Origin: an uncultured Bacillota bacterium
Lineage (GTDB): Bacteria; Bacillota_I; Bacilli_A; Erysipelotrichales; Erysipelotrichaceae
Reading direction: 5' to 3'
Length of the DNA stretch: 8,156 bases
Assembly: GCA_949287785.1 (NCBI GenBank)
Contig: CASEHR010000162.1
Span: 1 to 8,156, forward strand
Shown here in pieces: positions 5,844 to 8,156 of this stretch. Within the stretch, counting starts at the first letter, position 1; every line of letters begins with the position of its first letter. The position numbers were made by a program, and so were the translations under genes. The notes beneath the pieces were generated by a model. It was not told the DNA's origin. It saw only the letters and a program-made list of their open reading frames with translations, and did no database searches.

Positions 5844-6317
5844 ATGTATATCTATAATGCCGGCCCGATGTTTTCCGATGCCGATATCACCCAAAGGCTT
5901 AAAGAAGGCAAGATGATAAGAGAGGTATTAGACCGAAATAATGTCGAATACTTCCTGGCCAATCCGATCGAACTGCCGTTTGATAATTCACGCTATATTC
6001 CGACCAGCGAGATCTTTAAAGAGGATTATTCTCATGTCGATAAAGCCGACATCTTCTTTTTTGATCTTGCGACCGGTGATAGTGGTACCTATGTAGAATT
6101 CGGTAATGCGATCGAAAAGTATATGCAAGGCAAAGATATCAAGATCTATCCGGTCTTCACTGATCTGCGCCTCAACCGAAACAATGTCGATGGTATTGAA
6201 TGTCCTGTCGGCTTCAACAGTTATCTTGTTGGTGCACTTACCTACAACAAGATCACGATCTATCGTCACTTTGAAGAAGCCTTTGAAGCTTTCAAAAAAG
6301 ATCACGATCTGAAATAA
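5844..6317 (+). CDS. Nucleoside 2-deoxyribosyltransferase-like protein
   Basis: 157 residues. The family moves 2-deoxyribose between purine or pyrimidine bases (or hydrolyses the nucleoside bond) in nucleoside salvage. The N-terminus MYIYNAGPMF is the typical first strand and base-binding loop. FFFDLATGDSGTYVEFGNA (71-89) carries the likely catalytic Glu85, with Asp79 six residues before it, the same spacing as the Asp92/Glu98 pair I recall for the L. leichmannii enzyme. GFNSYLVGAL (123-132) supplies a possible partner-subunit Asn125. No membrane or signal segment is present. The gene stands alone on the plus strand after the tRNA terminator, and its stop codon sits in the left arm of a shared hairpin. 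Hydrolase or phosphodeoxyribosyl variants of this fold cannot be excluded. Confidence 0.88.
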   Translation: MYIYNAGPMFSDADITQRLKEGKMIREVLDRNNVEYFLANPIELPFDNSRYIPTSEIFKEDYSHVDKADIFFFDLATGDSGTYVEFGNAIEKYMQGKDIKIYPVFTDLRLNRNNVDGIECPVGFNSYLVGALTYNKITIYRHFEEAFEAFKKDHDLK

Positions 6318-6342
6318 AATGGTCAAGACGACCATTTTATTT
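6312..6342. terminator. Bidirectional terminator between convergent genes
   Basis: ATAAAATGGTC (6314-6324) pairs with GACCATTTTAT (6330-6340) around the loop AAGAC, and the stem can extend by two A-T pairs to 6312/6342. The A-rich and T-rich arms give T-tracts on both strands. The stop codon of the transferase (6315-6317) lies in the left arm and that of the gtrA-like gene (6339-6337) in the right arm. Confidence 0.85.
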
Positions 6343-6720
6343 TGCTTTGAAGATTATGAATTTAGATAACGCGTAGTTTAAGATAATGACAATAATGTTA
6401 GAGAAGATCTTAACGGCAAGCGCATCCAGATGCATGATATCGATACCGATATAGATGATACCTGTATCGATGACAAGACTGAAGATCCGTGCCGCAAAAA
6501 ACATCACCATCTCTTTTAAAACATCACCGCTTTTTACCTTGAAGACAAAGATGCGGTTAGTTATATAGGCAAATGATACCGACAAGAGCCAGGCTGTGAT
6601 ATTCGCTATGATCAGTCCTGAATGGACTACATCATACAAAAGAAAGAATACAGCGATATTGACTGCTGTCGTCAGAATACCGAAGATGATATAGAGAGTG
6701 ATCTCTTTGATATCTTTCAT
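6337..6720 (-). CDS. GtrA-like membrane protein
   Basis: 127 residues, nearly all membrane-embedded, with four predicted helices at about 8-30, 33-55, 70-92 and 95-121. YIIFGILTTAVNIAVFFLL near the start, and NRIFVFK plus NYALSKFIIFK at the ends of helices 2 and 4, match the GtrA family. That family takes part in moving lipid-linked sugars across the membrane for cell-surface polysaccharide or teichoic acid decoration. No glycosyltransferase partner is in the window, so the substrate is unknown. The start ATG is at 6720. It lacks a ribosome site because the preceding bases are a hairpin and T-tract, and its expression probably depends on read-through from the BI-1-like gene. Confidence 0.87.
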   Translation of the reverse strand: MKDIKEITLYIIFGILTTAVNIAVFFLLYDVVHSGLIIANITAWLLSVSFAYITNRIFVFKVKSGDVLKEMVMFFAARIFSLVIDTGIIYIGIDIMHLDALAVKIFSNIIVIILNYALSKFIIFKAK

Positions 6721-6723
6721 AAT

Positions 6724-6743
6724 AAAAAGCGTCTGAGACGCTT
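6724..6743 (-). terminator. Hairpin with T-tract directly before the gtrA-like start codon
   Basis: On the minus strand AAGCGTC (6743-6737) pairs with GACGCTT (6733-6727) around the loop TCA, and five T residues run to 6724. The TAA of the BI-1-like gene overlaps the stem base, and the next start codon is three bases after the T run. The GC-rich core and T run have the form of an intrinsic terminator. No separate promoter for the downstream gene is evident. Confidence 0.7.
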
Positions 6744-7446
6744 AATTGTCGTTATTGCTTCGACCTAAGATCGATAAGATCCTGATGAAAATATTGATAA
6801 AATCAAGATAGATCGAAAATGCGCCGTAGACAGCTACCTTTGTCGTCAGCGTATCATCGTAACTGATCTCATTGTAAATACTTCTTAGCATCTGCATATC
6901 ATGGGCAATCATGACCAAGAAGATGATGATAACAGCGTAGTCGATCATCAAAGCCGTCATCGATGAATGGATGAACAACTGATTGACTAAAGTCAGAATG
7001 ATGATCGCCATCAGACCGGCTGATAGGTAAGGTGTCATCTTTGTGAAATCCATCTTCGTCGTAAGACCGATAAATGCCATGCATCCGAACATGACTGCCG
7101 TCATAAATAAGGCAAGAGCTATCGTACCGCCGTCATAGTAAAGCGGGATCGTCGAGAAAGTAAGACCGGAGATCGCGCAATAGATGAAGAAGCAAAGATA
7201 AGCGGTCGCCTTTTTCATCGTCATGAGCCTTGAACCGAAAAAGAATGTCAGACCAAGCTGAGCGCCATAGATAAGCAAGATACCGATCATCCCAAAACGG
7301 ACGATGATCTGGATCAGTAATGGAAAAGAAACCAGGGCGATGACCGCCGTAAGAAAGATACCAAGAGCCATCACACCGAAGGACTTGGCCAAAAATCTAT
7401 TAAATGTAAGACCATTGCTTACATATGCTGTATCGTTATTGTACAT
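6742..7446 (-). CDS. Bax inhibitor-1 / YbhL-like membrane protein
   Basis: 234 residues with seven hydrophobic segments (roughly 22-43, 49-72, 79-100, 107-128, 139-158, 165-182 and 203-227), the BI-1 topology. The C-terminal block AVYGAFSIYLDFINIFIRIL (about 205-224) is the most diagnostic, with Asp215 in YLDF. Asp183 in AHDMQ takes the place of the second acidic residue of the pH-sensing pair known from BsYetJ. Family members are calcium-leak channels or stress-related membrane proteins in the inner membrane; the exact role here is unknown. The start ATG at 7446 has a perfect AAAGGAGGT five bases upstream. It follows the M3 peptidase stop by 22 bases and so is likely in one transcript with it. 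Confidence 0.92.
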   Translation of the reverse strand: MYNNDTAYVSNGLTFNRFLAKSFGVMALGIFLTAVIALVSFPLLIQIIVRFGMIGILLIYGAQLGLTFFFGSRLMTMKKATAYLCFFIYCAISGLTFSTIPLYYDGGTIALALFMTAVMFGCMAFIGLTTKMDFTKMTPYLSAGLMAIIILTLVNQLFIHSSMTALMIDYAVIIIFLVMIAHDMQMLRSIYNEISYDDTLTTKVAVYGAFSIYLDFINIFIRILSILGRSNNDN

Positions 7447-7468
7447 CTGTACCTCCTTTACAATAGAA

Positions 7469-8156
7469 TTATAAGTCTTTTACATCAAGCTTCGCAAGCT
7501 CATCGACCATGGCATCGGCGATCTCCTTCAGGGAACCGTCAGTGAACGGCGATTTCAGATGAGCGATATCCAGGATCTCCAGGAATGAATTATAGCCACC
7601 GACCCTGCAGATGTTGAGATAGTCATCAAAGTAATGTTCATCTTTCTTTAACATCCGTACGAAAAACTGTAAAGCACATACCTGAGCCAATGTATAGTCA
7701 ATGTAATAGAAAGGTGACTCGAAAATATGCCCTTGACGGTAGAACCAGCCGCCTCTTTTTAAAAGATCCAGGCCTTCAAAATCACGATCTGGACAATACA
7801 TGGTCTCCAGACGATGCCAGGTATCCTTGCGTTCTTCCGGTGTCATATCCGGCTTTTCGTAGACTTCATGCTGAAAATGATCGACGAGGATTCCGTAAGG
7901 AATAAAAGTCAGTGCACTAGCGATATGCGAATAAAGGTATTTGGTCGTATCCTTACCAAAGAAAGCTTCCATGTACGGATGAGCAAAAAACTCCATCGAC
8001 ATCGAGTGGATCTCGCAAGCCTCCATCGTCGGACCATCTAAACCGAGGATGATATCCGGATGCTCTTTATAGGTCAGATATGCTTGCAAGCCGTGACCGG
8101 CCTCATTCGTCAAGACGTCGACATCGCCGGAAGTACCATTGAAATTGGAAAAGATG
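7469..8156 (-). CDS. M3-family oligoendopeptidase (PepF-like), N-terminal part outside window
   Basis: Zinc metallopeptidase family that cuts short cytoplasmic peptides. The open frame continues to the right edge, giving 228 codons of an expected 550-600. The edge sequence IFSNFNGTSGDVDVLT leads directly into the active-site helix. The zinc motif here reads NEAGH instead of HEAGH: codon AAT at 8107-8105 replaces a His codon. The second His (8095-8093) and the third-ligand Glu in CEIHSMSMEF (codon 8014-8012) are present, as are the His and Tyr residues of GHIFESPFYYIDYTLAQ that bind substrate. The rest aligns without gaps or stops. A TTG at 8113 is not a start; it is an internal Leu codon. It is the first visible gene of the minus-strand group with the BI-1-like and GtrA-like genes. 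Confidence 0.93.
   Translation of the reverse strand, partial: IFSNFNGTSGDVDVLTNEAGHGLQAYLTYKEHPDIILGLDGPTMEACEIHSMSMEFFAHPYMEAFFGKDTTKYLYSHIASALTFIPYGILVDHFQHEVYEKPDMTPEERKDTWHRLETMYCPDRDFEGLDLLKRGGWFYRQGHIFESPFYYIDYTLAQVCALQFFVRMLKKDEHYFDDYLNICRVGGYNSFLEILDIAHLKSPFTDGSLKEIADAMVDELAKLDVKDL

Noticed and set aside
8111..8113. TTG as the start of a 214-residue protein
   Set aside because: The frame is open to the edge and encodes the conserved M3 sequence upstream of the zinc motif, so this is an internal Leu codon.

Overview
The window reads as a compact chromosomal segment of a low-to-moderate GC Gram-positive bacterium (Bacillota). Strong AGGAG-type ribosome sites, T-tailed hairpin terminators, a B. 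subtilis-like Tgt (TRIAR motif), a CCA-encoded tRNA and a QueH-type queuosine enzyme all fit. The heavy use of ATC/GAT codons and the short Firmicute pyrophosphatase-like gene would suit an Erysipelotrichia-like lineage, but that placement is a guess. No mobile element, CRISPR array, integrase or phage gene is visible.

Layout. (1) Positions 1-2696, minus strand: a tight four-gene unit read right to left. It contains a two-helix membrane protein with a PH-like cytoplasmic tail, a DEDDh 3'-5' exonuclease (4-base overlap), a small pyrophosphatase-like protein, and guaA (GMP synthase, running off the left edge). A hairpin with a T-tract sits between the pyrophosphatase-like gene and guaA. (2) Positions 2697-2733: a 37-base divergent intergenic region with two overlapping promoters that probably give leaderless or nearly leaderless transcripts. 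(3) Positions 2734-5499, plus strand: tgt, queA and queH, overlapping in series. These are the last three enzymes of queuosine tRNA modification (base exchange with preQ1, epoxyqueuosine formation, reduction to Q). (4) Positions 5541-5617: a tRNA-Arg(UCU) gene whose own promoter starts inside the queH stop codon, followed by a strong terminator. (5) Positions 5844-6317: a nucleoside 2-deoxyribosyltransferase-like salvage gene. (6) Positions 6337-8156, minus strand: an M3-family oligoendopeptidase (entering from the right edge), a BI-1/YbhL-like seven-helix membrane protein and a GtrA-like membrane protein, read in that order. The transferase and gtrA-like genes converge on one shared hairpin that holds both stop codons.

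Most of the genes are recognisable housekeeping functions: purine nucleotide synthesis and salvage, tRNA modification, and membrane physiology. No wholly new system is evident. The most unusual features are a changed zinc-binding motif in the M3 peptidase (Asn where the first His of HExxH belongs), a pyrophosphatase-like gene directly before guaA, whose product releases pyrophosphate, the overlapping leaderless divergent promoters, the placing of the tRNA promoter across the queH stop, and T-tailed hairpins squeezed directly before the guaA and gtrA-like start regions.
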